Source: Labrys wisconsinensis (GTDB lineage: Bacteria; Pseudomonadota; Alphaproteobacteria; Rhizobiales; Labraceae). Taken from it: a stretch of 64,000 nt of DNA. The stretch's first letter is position 1. Every line of letters starts with the position of its first letter. Shown piece after piece: positions 53,762-64,000 of the stretch. The position numbers and the translations under genes were made by a program. The notes beneath the pieces were generated by a model, which saw only the letters and a list, made by a program, of their open reading frames with translations, searched no databases and was not told the DNA's origin. The DNA is taken from assembly GCF_030814995.1 (NCBI RefSeq), contig NZ_JAUSVX010000007.1, positions 186,001 through 250,000 of the forward strand, given 5' to 3'.

Positions 53762-56446
53762 ATGGCTGAGCGCGGCGACAACGACCTGCGGCCCTCGCCC
53801 GACGCGCTCCTCGCCCAGGCCAACCAGGAGACGCGCGGCCGGCTGAAGATCTTCCTCGGCGCGGCGCCGGGCGTCGGCAAGACCTACGAGATGCTGAGCG
53901 TCGCCCGCGCCCGCCGTGCCGGCGGCGTCGACGTGGTGATCGGCGTGGTCGAGACCCATGGCCGCCGCGAGACCGAGGCGCTGGTGCAGGGCCTCGAGCA
54001 GGTGCCGCTCAGGGCGATCGACTACAAGGGCCGCACGCTGCGCGAGATGGATCTCGACGCCATCCTGGCGCGGCGGCCGCAGCTGGTGCTGGTCGACGAG
54101 TTCGCCCACACCAACGCGCCCGGCAGCCGCCATCCCAAGCGCTATCTCGACGTCGAGGAGCTGCTGGCCGCCGGCATCGACGTCTACACCACGCTGAACA
54201 TCCAGCATGTGGAAAGCCTCAACGACGTGGTGGCGCAGATCACCCGGGTCCGGGTGCAGGAGACCGTGCCGGATTCCGTGGTCGACCGCGCCGACGACAT
54301 CGAGATCATCGACCTGACGCCCGGCGACCTGATCCAGCGCCTGCGCGAGGGCAAGGTCTATGTGCCCGACACCGCCTCTCGGGCGCTGGAGGGCTATTTC
54401 TCCCCCGGCAACCTCACGGCCCTGCGCGAGCTCGCCTTGCGCCGCACGGCGCAGCGCGTCGACGAGCAACTCCTCACCCATATGCAGGCCAATGCCATTC
54501 CCGGCCCCTGGGCGGCCGGCGAGCGGGTGCTGGTCTGCATCGATGCCCGGTCCGCCGGGCCGGCCCTGGTGCGCTACGGCCGGCGCATGGCCGAGCGGCT
54601 GCGCGCGCCCTGGACGGTGCTGCACGTGGAGACGCCGCAATCGCTCAAGCTCAGCGAGGCCGAGCGCGACCGCATGGCCGAGACGCTGCGCGGGGCCGAG
54701 CGCCTGGGCGCGGAGACCATGGTCGTCCCCGGGCAGCGGGCGGTCGACGAGATCCTCGCCTACGCGACCGCCGGCAACGTCACCCATATCGTCATCGGCA
54801 AGTCGGGCAAGTCGTGGCTGGCCGAGCTGGTCCAGGGCTCGACCAGCCACGACCTCCTCCGGCGCTCCGGCAATATCAGCGTGCACGTGGTGGCCGGCGC
54901 CAGCGACGGGACGAGCGTCCCGCGCCGTCCCCGGCCGGCCGAAGCCGCCGCGCTCGACCCGCGCTCGTATCTCGCCGCCGCCGGCATCGCGGCGGTGGCC
55001 ACCGGCGCCAGCATGGTGCTGCGCCAGTTCCTCGACGTGCGCAACGTCGCGCTGGTCTTCCTGGTCGGCGTGCTGGTCACCGGCGTCTCGTTCGGGCTCT
55101 GGCCGGCGCTGTTCGCCTGCATCATCGCCATGCTGGCCTTCAACTTCTTCTTCCTGGAGCCGATCTACACCTTCACCATCGCCGACCCCGAGAGCGTGGT
55201 GGCGCTCTTGTTCTTCTTCGTGGTGGCGGTGATCGCCAGCAACCTGACCGGACGCGTGCGCAACCAGGCGGTGGTGGCGCGCCAGCGCGCCAAGACCACG
55301 GAGGATCTCTACCAGTTCAGCAAGAAGCTCGCGGCCGTCGGCACGCTCGACGATGTGCTGTGGGCCGCCGCCTTCCAGATCGCCTCGATGCTGAAGGTGC
55401 GCGTCGTGCTGCTGCTGCCGGACGGCGGCACGGTGCAGGTGCGGGCCGGCTATCCCCCGGAGGACCTCCTGGACGAGGCGGACCTCGCCGCGGCCAAATG
55501 GGCCTTCGAGAACAACCGGCCGGCCGGGCGCGGCGCCGACACCCTGCCCGGCGCCAGGCGGCTGTTCCTGCCGATGCGCACCGGGCGCGGGGCGATCGGC
55601 GTGATCGGCATCGACAGCGACAAGGACGGCCCGCTGCTCTCGCCCGAGCAGCGCCGCCTGCTCGACGCCCTTTCCGACCAGACGGCGCTGGCGGTCGAGC
55701 GCGTGCACCTGGTCGAGGACGTCGACCGGGCGCGGCTGGCGGCCGAGACCGACCGGCTGCGCACGGCGCTGCTGACCTCGATCTCGCACGACCTGCGCAC
55801 GCCGCTGGCCTCGATCCTCGGCTCGGCCGGCACGCTCAAGGACTATTCCGAGCTGCTGGCCGAGGAGGACAAGCGCGAGCTCGCCTCGACCATCCAGGAG
55901 GAGGCGGAGCGGCTCAACCGCTTCATCGCCAACCTGCTCGACATGACGCGGCTCGAATCCGGCGCCGTGCGCCCCAACCTCGCCCCGAACGACCTCGGCG
56001 AGATCGTCGGCAGCGCCCTCAAGCGGGCCGGCAAGATCCTGGCCCAGCACCGGGTCGAGGTCGATCTCGCCCCGGACCTGCCGCTGCTCGCCCTCGACCC
56101 CGTGCTGTTCGAGCAGGTGCTGTTCAACCTTCTCGACAATGCCGCCAAATACGCGCCGGCCGGCACCGTCATCCGCCTGCAGGGCGAGCGCGACGGCGCC
56201 GTCGTCACGCTGCAGGTCCTCGACGAGGGGCCCGGCATCCCGGCGGGCGAGCTGGAGCTGGTCTTCGACAAGTTCCACCGGGCCGAGAAAGGCGACCAGG
56301 TCCGCGCCGGCACGGGCCTGGGCCTCGGCATCTGCCGCGGCTTCGTGGAAGCCATGGGAGGCGCGATCACGGCCGGCAACCGCGCCGACCGCAGCGGCGC
56401 CGTCTTCACCATCAGGCTGCCGGTGCCGGCCGGGACCATCCCATGA
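53762..56446 (+). CDS. kdpD: K+-responsive sensor histidine kinase
   Basis: An 894-residue sensor kinase. Domains in order are the KdpD N-terminal ATPase-like domain with IFLGAAPGVGKTYEML near residue 31, a Usp-like domain (about 245-375), four membrane helices of DUF4118 (about 400-500, with AFNFFFLEPIYTFTIADP), a GAF domain (about 525-645), the dimerisation domain with phosphoacceptor His676 in SISHDLRTPLASILG, and a C-terminal ATP-binding domain (NLLDNAAKYAP, GTGLGLGICRGF). It senses K+ limitation or osmotic stress and phosphorylates KdpE. All domains are intact. Confidence 0.97.
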   Translation: MAERGDNDLRPSPDALLAQANQETRGRLKIFLGAAPGVGKTYEMLSVARARRAGGVDVVIGVVETHGRRETEALVQGLEQVPLRAIDYKGRTLREMDLDAILARRPQLVLVDEFAHTNAPGSRHPKRYLDVEELLAAGIDVYTTLNIQHVESLNDVVAQITRVRVQETVPDSVVDRADDIEIIDLTPGDLIQRLREGKVYVPDTASRALEGYFSPGNLTALRELALRRTAQRVDEQLLTHMQANAIPGPWAAGERVLVCIDARSAGPALVRYGRRMAERLRAPWTVLHVETPQSLKLSEAERDRMAETLRGAERLGAETMVVPGQRAVDEILAYATAGNVTHIVIGKSGKSWLAELVQGSTSHDLLRRSGNISVHVVAGASDGTSVPRRPRPAEAAALDPRSYLAAAGIAAVATGASMVLRQFLDVRNVALVFLVGVLVTGVSFGLWPALFACIIAMLAFNFFFLEPIYTFTIADPESVVALLFFFVVAVIASNLTGRVRNQAVVARQRAKTTEDLYQFSKKLAAVGTLDDVLWAAAFQIASMLKVRVVLLLPDGGTVQVRAGYPPEDLLDEADLAAAKWAFENNRPAGRGADTLPGARRLFLPMRTGRGAIGVIGIDSDKDGPLLSPEQRRLLDALSDQTALAVERVHLVEDVDRARLAAETDRLRTALLTSISHDLRTPLASILGSAGTLKDYSELLAEEDKRELASTIQEEAERLNRFIANLLDMTRLESGAVRPNLAPNDLGEIVGSALKRAGKILAQHRVEVDLAPDLPLLALDPVLFEQVLFNLLDNAAKYAPAGTVIRLQGERDGAVVTLQVLDEGPGIPAGELELVFDKFHRAEKGDQVRAGTGLGLGICRGFVEAMGGAITAGNRADRSGAVFTIRLPVPAGTIP

Positions 56447-56471
56447 GCGCAGCCCCGCAGAGGACCGTTCG

Positions 56472-57167
<696 letters not shown>

Positions 57168-57207
57168 CCGCCCGCGCCGGAGCCCTGCCCCAACCATCAG
57201 ATTGTCC

Positions 57208-57654
57208 ATGCAGATCGCCGACTTCCTCGCTCCCGCCAGCGTCCATGCCGCGGTTCGTGCCGCTGACAAGACCGCCCTCCTCCGCATCCTGGCGGGCCAG
57301 GCCGCCGGCCTGGTCGCCATCGGGGAGGCGGACATCCTGGCGGCGCTGACGGCCCGCGAAAGCCTGGGCTCGACCGGCATGGGCGGCGGCTTCGCCCTGC
57401 CGCATGCCCGCCTGCCCGGCGTGGCCCGCCCGACCGGGGTGTTCGCCCAGCTGCGCACGCCGATCGACTTCGAGGCGATCGACGGCAAGCCGGTCGACCT
57501 CGTCTTCCTGTTGCTGCTGCCCACCGGCCAGCAGACCGAGCAGCTCCAGGCGCTGGCCTGCGCCGCCCGACGCCTGCGCGGTCCCGAGCTGGCGGCGCGG
57601 CTGCGCCGGCTCGCCGCCCCGGCCGAGCTGTTCACGGCGCTGACGGCGGCCTGA
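57208..57654 (+). CDS. ptsN: PTS EIIA-Ntr-like protein
   Basis: A 148-residue PTS IIA domain of the nitrogen-PTS type, with the active His66 in GGGFALPHARLPGV, an ILAALTARESLGSTGM stretch before it and DLVFLLLLPTGQQTEQLQ after. Length and motifs fit PtsN. In E. coli the unphosphorylated form binds KdpD and stimulates kdp expression. Here it follows kdpE by 40 bases on the same strand, which strongly suggests a K+-regulatory role. No other PTS component is in the window. Naming it ptsN is family-level; the genome may carry another copy beside rpoN. Confidence 0.88.
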   Translation: MQIADFLAPASVHAAVRAADKTALLRILAGQAAGLVAIGEADILAALTARESLGSTGMGGGFALPHARLPGVARPTGVFAQLRTPIDFEAIDGKPVDLVFLLLLPTGQQTEQLQALACAARRLRGPELAARLRRLAAPAELFTALTAA

Positions 57655-58030
57655 CCCGGCTCCGCGCTCCCCTGCGGGAGGGCCCGTACCACTACGGCAG
57701 GAAGCCTCGAAGACGCGGCACAGAAGACGCAGAATCGAGGTTTCGCGCCGGAGCCGACTTATGGTAAACAATCCACAACTCAAGATGTCCCGATATGGGC
57801 AACGCCTTGGGAAGTAATCTCCAAAAATATAACGGCTCATACCTTATATTCATCTTTGGTGCGCCACGATGTTGCCCGCAGGAAACCATTAAGGTTGATC
57901 CTTTGGGCTGAATGCGCATACTCCTCCGCTCCTGGAGTGGCGCTCCGGTGTAGGGTTTGGGCGAGGGCGCTGGTGAATGGCGTGGTGCAGCGGAGGATCG
58001 CAGGCCGGCCTGCTCGGATCGAGAGCAGGC
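57655..58030. other. Intergenic region between ptsN and tamA
   Basis: About 375 bases with no convincing gene. A short GC hairpin (CTCCC/GGGAG, 57668-57681) follows ptsN and may end its transcript. 57760-57900 is unusually AT-rich, with runs such as AAAAATATAA, and probably holds the tamA promoter. In-frame ATG 57977 ahead of tamA gives no signal peptide and is not used. Confidence 0.5.
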
Positions 58031-59986
58031 ATGGTTCGGCGTCTGGGGGCGCTCGGGGGCACGGCCCTTGCGGGTGCGATGGCGGCCATGCTGGCGGCAC
58101 CGCAGCCGGCTCTCGCCTTCAAGCTCTTCGGCTACAGCTTCTTCGAATCGGATGAGAAGCCGGCCTCGCCGGACGCGCAGCCCTACACGGTCGACGTCAA
58201 GGTCACGACGCAGGACGACGACCTCGCCGACCGCCTGCGCGCGGCCTCGCTGCTCTATGCCAACAAGGACGACACCCCGCCGCCGAGCACGCCGGCCTTC
58301 CTGTCGCGGGCACGGGCGGAATATGAGCGCATCCTGGCGGCGCTCTACGCCAACGGCCGCTACGGCGGCACGATCGGCATCAGCGTGGCCGGCCGGCCGC
58401 TGGAGCAGGTGGCGGCGGACGCGACGCTGCCCCATCCCGTGCCCGTCACCATCTCGATCGACCCCGGCCCGGCCTTCACCTTCGGCTCGGTGGTGATCAA
58501 GGGCCGCGCTCCGGCGAGCGATGCCGACGACAACCCCAAGATCATGACGCCGGAGAAGCTCGGCCTCGCGCCGGGCAAGCCGGCCCGCTCGGAGACCGTG
58601 CTGCAGTCCGAGCAGGCGCTGGTCGACGAATGGCGCCGGCTCGGCTACCCCAAGGCGCAGCCGCTGCCGCGCAACGTCGACGCCGACCACAAGACCGACC
58701 GGCTCAACGTCGCCATCGGCGTCGACTCCGGCCGGGCGGCGGTGTACGGGCCGATCGCGGTGACTGGCACCACCGACATGGATCCCGATTTCGTGGCGCG
58801 GCAGACCGGGCTGGTGCCGGGCCAGCGCTACGATCCCGCCGACATCGACCGGGCGATGCGGCGGCTGCGCCACCTGCAGGTGTTCAGCTCCACCCGCATC
58901 GTCGAGGACGGCGCCATCGCCCCGAACGGCGCGCTGGGCATGACGGTCAACGTCGCCGAGCGCCCCCAGCACGTGTTCGGGGTCGGCGCGTCCTATTCCA
59001 GCCTCGACGGCGCCGGTGCCCAAGCCTATTGGGAGCACCGCAACCTGTTCGGCGAGGCCGAGCGGCTGCGCTTCGACGCGCAGGTGTCGGGCATCGACAA
59101 TGCCGACCCGCGCAAGTTCACCTATCTCGGCGGCGTCACCTTCATCAAGCCGGGCGTGTTCACCCCGTTCACCGACCTCACGGCGAACCTCACCGCCTCG
59201 CGCGAAGTCTATGACCCCTATGCGCAAAACACCTTTGGCGGGCGCATCGGCCTCAGCCACGAATTCTCCGACCAGCTCACCGGCAAGATCGCGATCAGCG
59301 GCGAGTACGACCGGGTCGAGGACGCCTATAACCGCTACAACCCGGCGACCCAGAGCTTCGGCACGCGCGACCTGACCTTCATCAGCCTGCCCGGCGAGCT
59401 CAGCTATGACGGCACCGACGACAAGCTGGAGCCGACCCGCGGCTTCCGCGCCAAGCTGTCGCTGGAGCCGTTCTACGAGGCGAGCTACGGCAATGGCGGC
59501 CTGATCAGCCGCATCGACGCCTCGACCTATTATGCGGTCGACCATGACGGGCGCTTCGTGATCGCGGCGCGGGCGGCGGTCGGCTCGATCGTCGGGGCGC
59601 CGGCGGACGAGCTGCCGGCCAACCGGCTGTTCTTCGCCGGCGGCGGCGGCTCGGTGCGCGGCTACGCCTATCGCAGCCTCGGCCCGACCATCACCACCGT
59701 CGACGGCAAGGACTGGGTGGTGGGCGGCCGGTCCCTGGTGGAGGGATCGCTGGAGTTCCGCGCCAGGATCACCGACTCGATCGGCATCGTGCCGTTCATC
59801 GACGCCGGCGGCGCCTTCGCTTCGAGCTATCCCGACTTCTCCCAGGACATCAAGATCGGCGCCGGCCTCGGCCTGCGCTACTATACCGGGCTCGGCGCGA
59901 TCCGCGTCGACGTCGCCACGCCGGTCAACCGCGACAAGGGCGATTCGCTCGTCGCCCTCTATATCGGCCTCGGGGAGGCGTTCTGA
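58031..59986 (+). CDS. tamA: Outer-membrane translocation and assembly module TamA (BamA/Omp85 family)
   Basis: The 651-residue protein has a signal peptide (ending PQPALAFKLFG near residue 29). About three POTRA-type periplasmic modules (about 50-320) follow, then a 16-strand Omp85 barrel (about 325-651). GGGGSVRGYAYRSLGP near residue 538 carries the lid-lock VRGY motif of the family, and the C-terminus ends in an aromatic strand (VALYIGLGEAF). TamA works with TamB, encoded next with a one-base overlap, in outer-membrane protein assembly and lipid transport. ATG 58031 was chosen to give the signal peptide. Confidence 0.93.
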   Translation: MVRRLGALGGTALAGAMAAMLAAPQPALAFKLFGYSFFESDEKPASPDAQPYTVDVKVTTQDDDLADRLRAASLLYANKDDTPPPSTPAFLSRARAEYERILAALYANGRYGGTIGISVAGRPLEQVAADATLPHPVPVTISIDPGPAFTFGSVVIKGRAPASDADDNPKIMTPEKLGLAPGKPARSETVLQSEQALVDEWRRLGYPKAQPLPRNVDADHKTDRLNVAIGVDSGRAAVYGPIAVTGTTDMDPDFVARQTGLVPGQRYDPADIDRAMRRLRHLQVFSSTRIVEDGAIAPNGALGMTVNVAERPQHVFGVGASYSSLDGAGAQAYWEHRNLFGEAERLRFDAQVSGIDNADPRKFTYLGGVTFIKPGVFTPFTDLTANLTASREVYDPYAQNTFGGRIGLSHEFSDQLTGKIAISGEYDRVEDAYNRYNPATQSFGTRDLTFISLPGELSYDGTDDKLEPTRGFRAKLSLEPFYEASYGNGGLISRIDASTYYAVDHDGRFVIAARAAVGSIVGAPADELPANRLFFAGGGGSVRGYAYRSLGPTITTVDGKDWVVGGRSLVEGSLEFRARITDSIGIVPFIDAGGAFASSYPDFSQDIKIGAGLGLRYYTGLGAIRVDVATPVNRDKGDSLVALYIGLGEAF

Positions 59987-62900
59987 TGGGACGGAAGCTC
60001 ATCCTCGCCGCCGCTCTCGCCGTCGCCATGCCGGTGACGGCCTGGACCATCGCCAGCGCCCAGACCGACGACGCCGGCGAGAAGTCCTGGTTCGTCACCT
60101 ATGTCGAGCAGACTATCTCGACCCCCGATCGCAAGATCTCGCTCGGCCGCATCGACGGGGCGCTGTCCTCGGACGTCAAGATCTCCTCCATCACCATCGC
60201 CGACCGGCAGGGCGTCTGGCTGACGATCGAGGGCGCGCACCTGATCTGGAGCCGCACGGCGCTGCTCACCGGCAAGCTCGACATCGACCTGCTCGAGGCC
60301 CAGTCGATCGCGGTGACGCGCAAGCCGCTGCCGCCGGAGGGCATCCAGCCCGCCTCTTCCGGCTTCTCCGTGCCGGAGCTGCCGGTCTCGGTGAAGCTGA
60401 CCAAGCTCTCCGTCCCGACCGTAAGCATCGCCGCGGCGATCGCCGGAGCCGACACGGTGCTGTCGGTCGAGGGCGGCGCCGACGTCGCCAACGGCACCAT
60501 GCATGCGGACCTGTCGGTGAAGCGCACCAGGCCGAGCGGCGGCGAGCTCGTCCTCAAGGCCGACTACAGCAACACGACGCGTCAGCTCGGGCTCGACCTG
60601 TCGCTGCAGGAGCCGAAGGACGGCTTCCTCTCCACCATGCTCAGCCTGCCGGGACGGCCGGCCATCGGCTTCACCATCGCCGGCACCGGCCCGCTCGACA
60701 ATTTCTCCGCCGATATCGGCCTGTCCGCCGACGGCGACAAGCTGCTCTCCGGCAAAGCCGTGATCTCCCAAGGCGATACGGGCCTCATCTTCACCACCGA
60801 CCTCAACGGCACGCTGAGCCGCCTGGTGCAGCCGGCCTATGCGGATTTCGTCGCCGGGGCCTCGAACCTGTCGATCGCCGCCCACCAGACCGCCGATGGC
60901 GGCCTCTCGCTCGACCACGCCAATATCCGCTCCGGCGTGATGGCGCTGGCCCTCTCGGGCGCGATCTCGCCCGACGGCTTCCCGACCAAGCTCAGCGCCG
61001 ACGGCCGGATCGGCGCCGATGACGGTCGGCCGGTGCGCCTGCCCGGCGCGGCGGCGACGATCGGCGGCGCGCGCCTCGCCGCCAGCTTCGGGGACGGCGC
61101 CTGGACCGCGACCTTCGACCTCGCCAAGCTGCAGACCGACACCATCGCCGCCGGGACCGCGACGATCCGCGCCGGCGGCGAGGCCCGGGACCTCGTCGAC
61201 GCCAAGAAGCGCAGCCTGACCTACACGGTCACCGGCCGCGCCGAGGACCTCACCGCGTCCGATGCCGGCCTGCAGCAGGCGCTGGGCAAGACGCTGGACT
61301 TCGAGGCGGGCGGCGCCTGGCAGGCCGCCCAGCCCGTGGCGATCGACAAGGTGCGGCTGGCGAGCGCCGGCGCGCAGGCCTCCTTCGCCGGCAAGCTCGA
61401 CGGCAACGATCTCGGCGGCCGCTACACCTTGTCGGCGCCCGACCTGTCGCTGTTCTCCGGCCTGGCCGGCCGCGACCTCCGGGGCAAGGCCGAGCTCGAG
61501 GCCAACGGCACGCTGGCCCTGGTCGGTGGCGCGATGACGATGACGATCGACGGCGGCGCCGACGACCTCGCCCTCGGCCAGGCCGCGGCCGATGCCCTGA
61601 TGAAGGGGCACACCGCGCTCAAGGGCGGCCTGCGCCGCGCCGAGGACGGGCTGCATCTCGACAAGCTCGACCTCGCCAACGATCAGTTCCATGCCACGCT
61701 CGACGGCCTCTACGGCGTCAAGCAGGTCGGCCTCCAGGCGCAGGCGCGGCTCGCCGACGTCAAGCTGCTCACCGACCGCGCCTCGGGCGCCGCGACGCTG
61801 ACGGCGGCGCTGACCGGCGATGCCGAGGCTCCCGCGGTCCGGGCCGAGCTCGTCGCCGAGACGCTGACGCTGCAGGGCAAGCCGTTCCGCAACGGCCGCG
61901 CCGGCTTCGCCGGCACGCTGAGGGGGGCTGACGTCGACGGCCAGTTCTCGCTCTCGGGCGATCTCGACAAGCTGCCCGTGACGGCTTCGGCCAAGATCGA
62001 GACGCTGCCGGACGGCACGCGCCGGCTCTCGGGGCTCGATGCGAGCGCCGGCGCCGCCAGCCTGTCGGGCGACCTGACGCTGCAGCCGCGCAATCTCGTG
62101 ACCGGCAGCCTGGCCGCCAACGTGCCCGACATGGCGGCGATTGCGCCGCTGCTGCTGATCACGGCCTCCGGCAGCCTCGTCGCCGACGTGGCGCTCACCG
62201 TCGAGGACGGCAGGCAGGATGCCGGCGTCAAGGCGCAGGCGAAGTCTCTCAAGATCGAGACCACCACGGTCGGCTCGGCCGACATCGACCTCAACGGCAC
62301 GGACCTCCTCGGCGTGCCCGGCCTCGCCGGCAAGGCCGATGCCCGCGCCATCCAGCTCGGCAGCTTCGCCATCCGCCAGGTGCTGGCGACGGCGGAGCAG
62401 CGCGGCGGCGCGACCGCCTTCCGCGTGCAGGGCGACATGCCGCGCGGCTCCGTCAAGGTGGCGGGCGCCCTCACCGGCGCGCAAGGCGGCTTCGACGTCC
62501 GGCTCGACACGCTCGACGTCAGGCAGGAGGGCGTCAGCGCCGCGCTGGCGGCACCGGTCACCATCGCCAGCCGCGCCGAGGGCATCACCATCCCCAAGGC
62601 ACTGCTGCGCATCGGCCAGGGCGGCACCGTCTCGATCGCCGGCCTCGTCGGCCAGCGGCTGGCGCTCGACGCTGTCGTCACCGCCCTGCCCGCCTCCCTG
62701 GCGAACATCGCTTCGCCCGGCCTCGGCGCCAGCGGCACGCTCTCGGCCACGGCCAAGGTGACGGGCACCGGCGCGGCGCCGGTGGCGGACTTCGAAGTAC
62801 GGGGCGAAAGCCTTTCTGCCAATGCGCTGCGCGGCGTCGGCCTCACGCCGCTGCAACTCGCCGCCAAGGGCCATTTCGCCAACCGGACGGTGGCGCTCGA

Positions 62901-64000
62901 CGCCACGGTCAGCGGTGCCGGCGGCCTGTCGGTCAAGGCCCGGGGCAACGTGCCGCTCGCGGGCGGCGGCCTGGCCGTGGACGTGCAGGCCTCGGCGCCG
63001 CTGGCGCTCGCCAATGCCATGATGGTGGAGCGTGCCGACAAGCTCACCGGCACGCTCACGCTCGATGCCCGCGTCACCGGCGCCCTGGCCGAGCCGGCGG
63101 TCAGCGGCCGGGCGGTCGTGGCGGGCGGAACCTTCACCGATCCCGACAGCGGCATGAAGCTCACCGGCATCGGCGGCAGCGTCCGCTTCGACGGCCAGCG
63201 GGCGACGATCGAGCAGTTCGCCGCCACCACGCCGGGCGGCGGCACGCTCGGCCTCAGGGGCTCGGTCGGGCTGAAGCCGGACTATCCCGCCGACCTCGCC
63301 ATCACGCTGCGCAATGCCAAGCTCTCCGACGGCAACCTCGCCACGGTGCAGCTCAGCGGCGACATGACCGTGCGCGGCGGCCTGACCGGCCAGCCGGTGA
63401 TCGGCGGCCGCATCAGCATCGCCCGCGCCGAGATCACCATTCCCGAGCGCTTCCCCGCCAACGCCGCCCTGCTCGGCGTCAAGCACCTGGCGACGCCGCC
63501 CGAGGTGCTGCGCACGCTCGCCAAGGCCAAGATCGTCAACGGCGGGCGCAAGGGCAAGGCGGGCAAGGCCGGCGGGCCGAGCAACATCGTGCTCGACCTG
63601 ACCATCGACGCGCCGTCCAAGATCTTCGTGCGCGGCCGCGGGCTCGACACCGAGCTCGGCGGCGAGCTCAAGCTCACCGGCCCGATCTCCAACGTCTCCC
63701 CGGTCGGCTCCTTCCAGATGCGCCGCGGCTCGCTCGACGTGATCGGCCAGCACATCAACTTCGACAGCGGCTCGGTCGTGCTGACCGGCGACCTCAACCC
63801 GACGATCGATTTCGTGGCGACGACGCGCAACTCGTCGATCACGGTGACGGCGCGGGTCACCGGCCAGGCCTCCGACCCGCAGATCGTGCTGTCCTCGGTG
63901 CCGGAGCTGCCGCAGGACGAGGTCATGGCGCAGTTCCTGTTCGGCCACAGCATCTCCGACCTCTCGCCCTTCCAGATCGTGCAATTGGCGACCGCGGTGG
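59986..64000 (+). CDS. tamB: Translocation and assembly module TamB (C-terminus outside window)
   Basis: The start codon overlaps the tamA stop (TGATG), and the frame is open for 1338 codons to the window end. An N-terminal hydrophobic anchor (LILAAALAVAMPVTAWTIASA) is followed by a very long run of repetitive beta strands rich in Gly, Ala, Asp and Leu, the hydrophobic-groove fold of AsmA/TamB-like proteins. The DUF490 region near the end is recognisable (GSFQMRRGSLDVIGQHINFD, DEVMAQFLFGHSISDLSPFQ). TamB spans the periplasm and carries phospholipid, partnering with TamA. Normal members are about 1400 residues or longer, so perhaps 80-100 residues are missing. Confidence 0.94.
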   Translation, partial: MGRKLILAAALAVAMPVTAWTIASAQTDDAGEKSWFVTYVEQTISTPDRKISLGRIDGALSSDVKISSITIADRQGVWLTIEGAHLIWSRTALLTGKLDIDLLEAQSIAVTRKPLPPEGIQPASSGFSVPELPVSVKLTKLSVPTVSIAAAIAGADTVLSVEGGADVANGTMHADLSVKRTRPSGGELVLKADYSNTTRQLGLDLSLQEPKDGFLSTMLSLPGRPAIGFTIAGTGPLDNFSADIGLSADGDKLLSGKAVISQGDTGLIFTTDLNGTLSRLVQPAYADFVAGASNLSIAAHQTADGGLSLDHANIRSGVMALALSGAISPDGFPTKLSADGRIGADDGRPVRLPGAAATIGGARLAASFGDGAWTATFDLAKLQTDTIAAGTATIRAGGEARDLVDAKKRSLTYTVTGRAEDLTASDAGLQQALGKTLDFEAGGAWQAAQPVAIDKVRLASAGAQASFAGKLDGNDLGGRYTLSAPDLSLFSGLAGRDLRGKAELEANGTLALVGGAMTMTIDGGADDLALGQAAADALMKGHTALKGGLRRAEDGLHLDKLDLANDQFHATLDGLYGVKQVGLQAQARLADVKLLTDRASGAATLTAALTGDAEAPAVRAELVAETLTLQGKPFRNGRAGFAGTLRGADVDGQFSLSGDLDKLPVTASAKIETLPDGTRRLSGLDASAGAASLSGDLTLQPRNLVTGSLAANVPDMAAIAPLLLITASGSLVADVALTVEDGRQDAGVKAQAKSLKIETTTVGSADIDLNGTDLLGVPGLAGKADARAIQLGSFAIRQVLATAEQRGGATAFRVQGDMPRGSVKVAGALTGAQGGFDVRLDTLDVRQEGVSAALAAPVTIASRAEGITIPKALLRIGQGGTVSIAGLVGQRLALDAVVTALPASLANIASPGLGASGTLSATAKVTGTGAAPVADFEVRGESLSANALRGVGLTPLQLAAKGHFANRTVALDATVSGAGGLSVKARGNVPLAGGGLAVDVQASAPLALANAMMVERADKLTGTLTLDARVTGALAEPAVSGRAVVAGGTFTDPDSGMKLTGIGGSVRFDGQRATIEQFAATTPGGGTLGLRGSVGLKPDYPADLAITLRNAKLSDGNLATVQLSGDMTVRGGLTGQPVIGGRISIARAEITIPERFPANAALLGVKHLATPPEVLRTLAKAKIVNGGRKGKAGKAGGPSNIVLDLTIDAPSKIFVRGRGLDTELGGELKLTGPISNVSPVGSFQMRRGSLDVIGQHINFDSGSVVLTGDLNPTIDFVATTRNSSITVTARVTGQASDPQIVLSSVPELPQDEVMAQFLFGHSISDLSPFQIVQLATAV

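Noticed and set aside
59959..63984. A 1341-codon open frame on the minus strand opposite tamB
   Set aside because: It is an antisense shadow of tamB created by high third-position GC; composition is dominated by Arg, Gly, Ala and Asp with no domain, signal peptide or ribosome site, while the plus strand encodes an unmistakable TamB.

Overview
The window is high-GC (roughly 70%) chromosomal DNA of an alphaproteobacterium, most likely of the order Hyphomicrobiales (Rhizobiales). The evidence is the overall gene complement (DUF2865 protein, Kbl/Tdh pair, class II DAHP synthase, rpiA-DUF2059-gor order), the dense packing with 1-, 4- and 11-base overlaps, and the alphaproteobacterial style of palindromic repeats. 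The genus cannot be fixed from the sequence alone. I see no transposase, integrase, phage or CRISPR array. Coding density is about 90%, and almost every long antisense ORF is a high-GC shadow of a real gene.

Layout. 1-14.2 kb is housekeeping and envelope: a truncated Ig-like/Pro-rich envelope protein, a LOG-family hydrolase, the overlapping operon cysS-GNAT-cimA, an ArsB-like permease, CreA, a DUF2865 protein, gltX, a MipA-like porin and nadE. 14.2-25.9 kb is mostly minus-strand metabolism: SPW membrane protein, dgkA, the threonine-to-glycine pair kbl/tdh with an orphan antitoxin gene between them, class II DAHP synthase, a secreted caspase-Sel1 protein, gor, DUF2059, rpiA and the divergent gph. 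tRNA-Val(CAC) lies at 25.9 kb, followed by a vapBC locus whose toxin gene carries a one-base frameshift.

27.1-33.6 kb is a compact plus-strand six-gene operon of the MoxR/DUF58 type (DUF4129, DUF4350, MoxR ATPase, DUF58, SpoIIM-like, RDD). It is interrupted by a pair of inverted palindromic repeats whose stems co-vary. It ends against an intact higA with only a scrap of higB left. Next come two tandem members of a three-member membrane-protein family. 35.7-44.5 kb looks like one catabolic island: a complete CUT2-type sugar ABC importer with a co-directional esterase and aminotransferase, and, divergent, an SGNH hydrolase and a ROK-type regulator. An AT-rich palindrome sits between the two arms.

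44.6-57.7 kb is centred on potassium. A complete kdpFABC-kdpDE locus has a good KdpE-type operator upstream, extra one-helix microproteins (one lodged between kdpA and kdpB), an EIIA-Ntr-like ptsN gene directly after kdpE, and a few kilobases upstream a free-standing protein resembling the KdpD membrane-sensor region. The same stretch holds two paralogous 77-residue proteins and a DapA-family protein without its catalytic lysine. The window ends with tamA and most of tamB, the outer-membrane assembly/lipid-transport pair, cut by the window edge.

No wholly new multi-gene defence or mobile system was found. The most unusual items are three antitoxin genes that have each lost a working toxin, the lysine-less DapA, the zinc-site-less Tdh, the microproteins and extra sensor around kdp, and two families of structured repeats.
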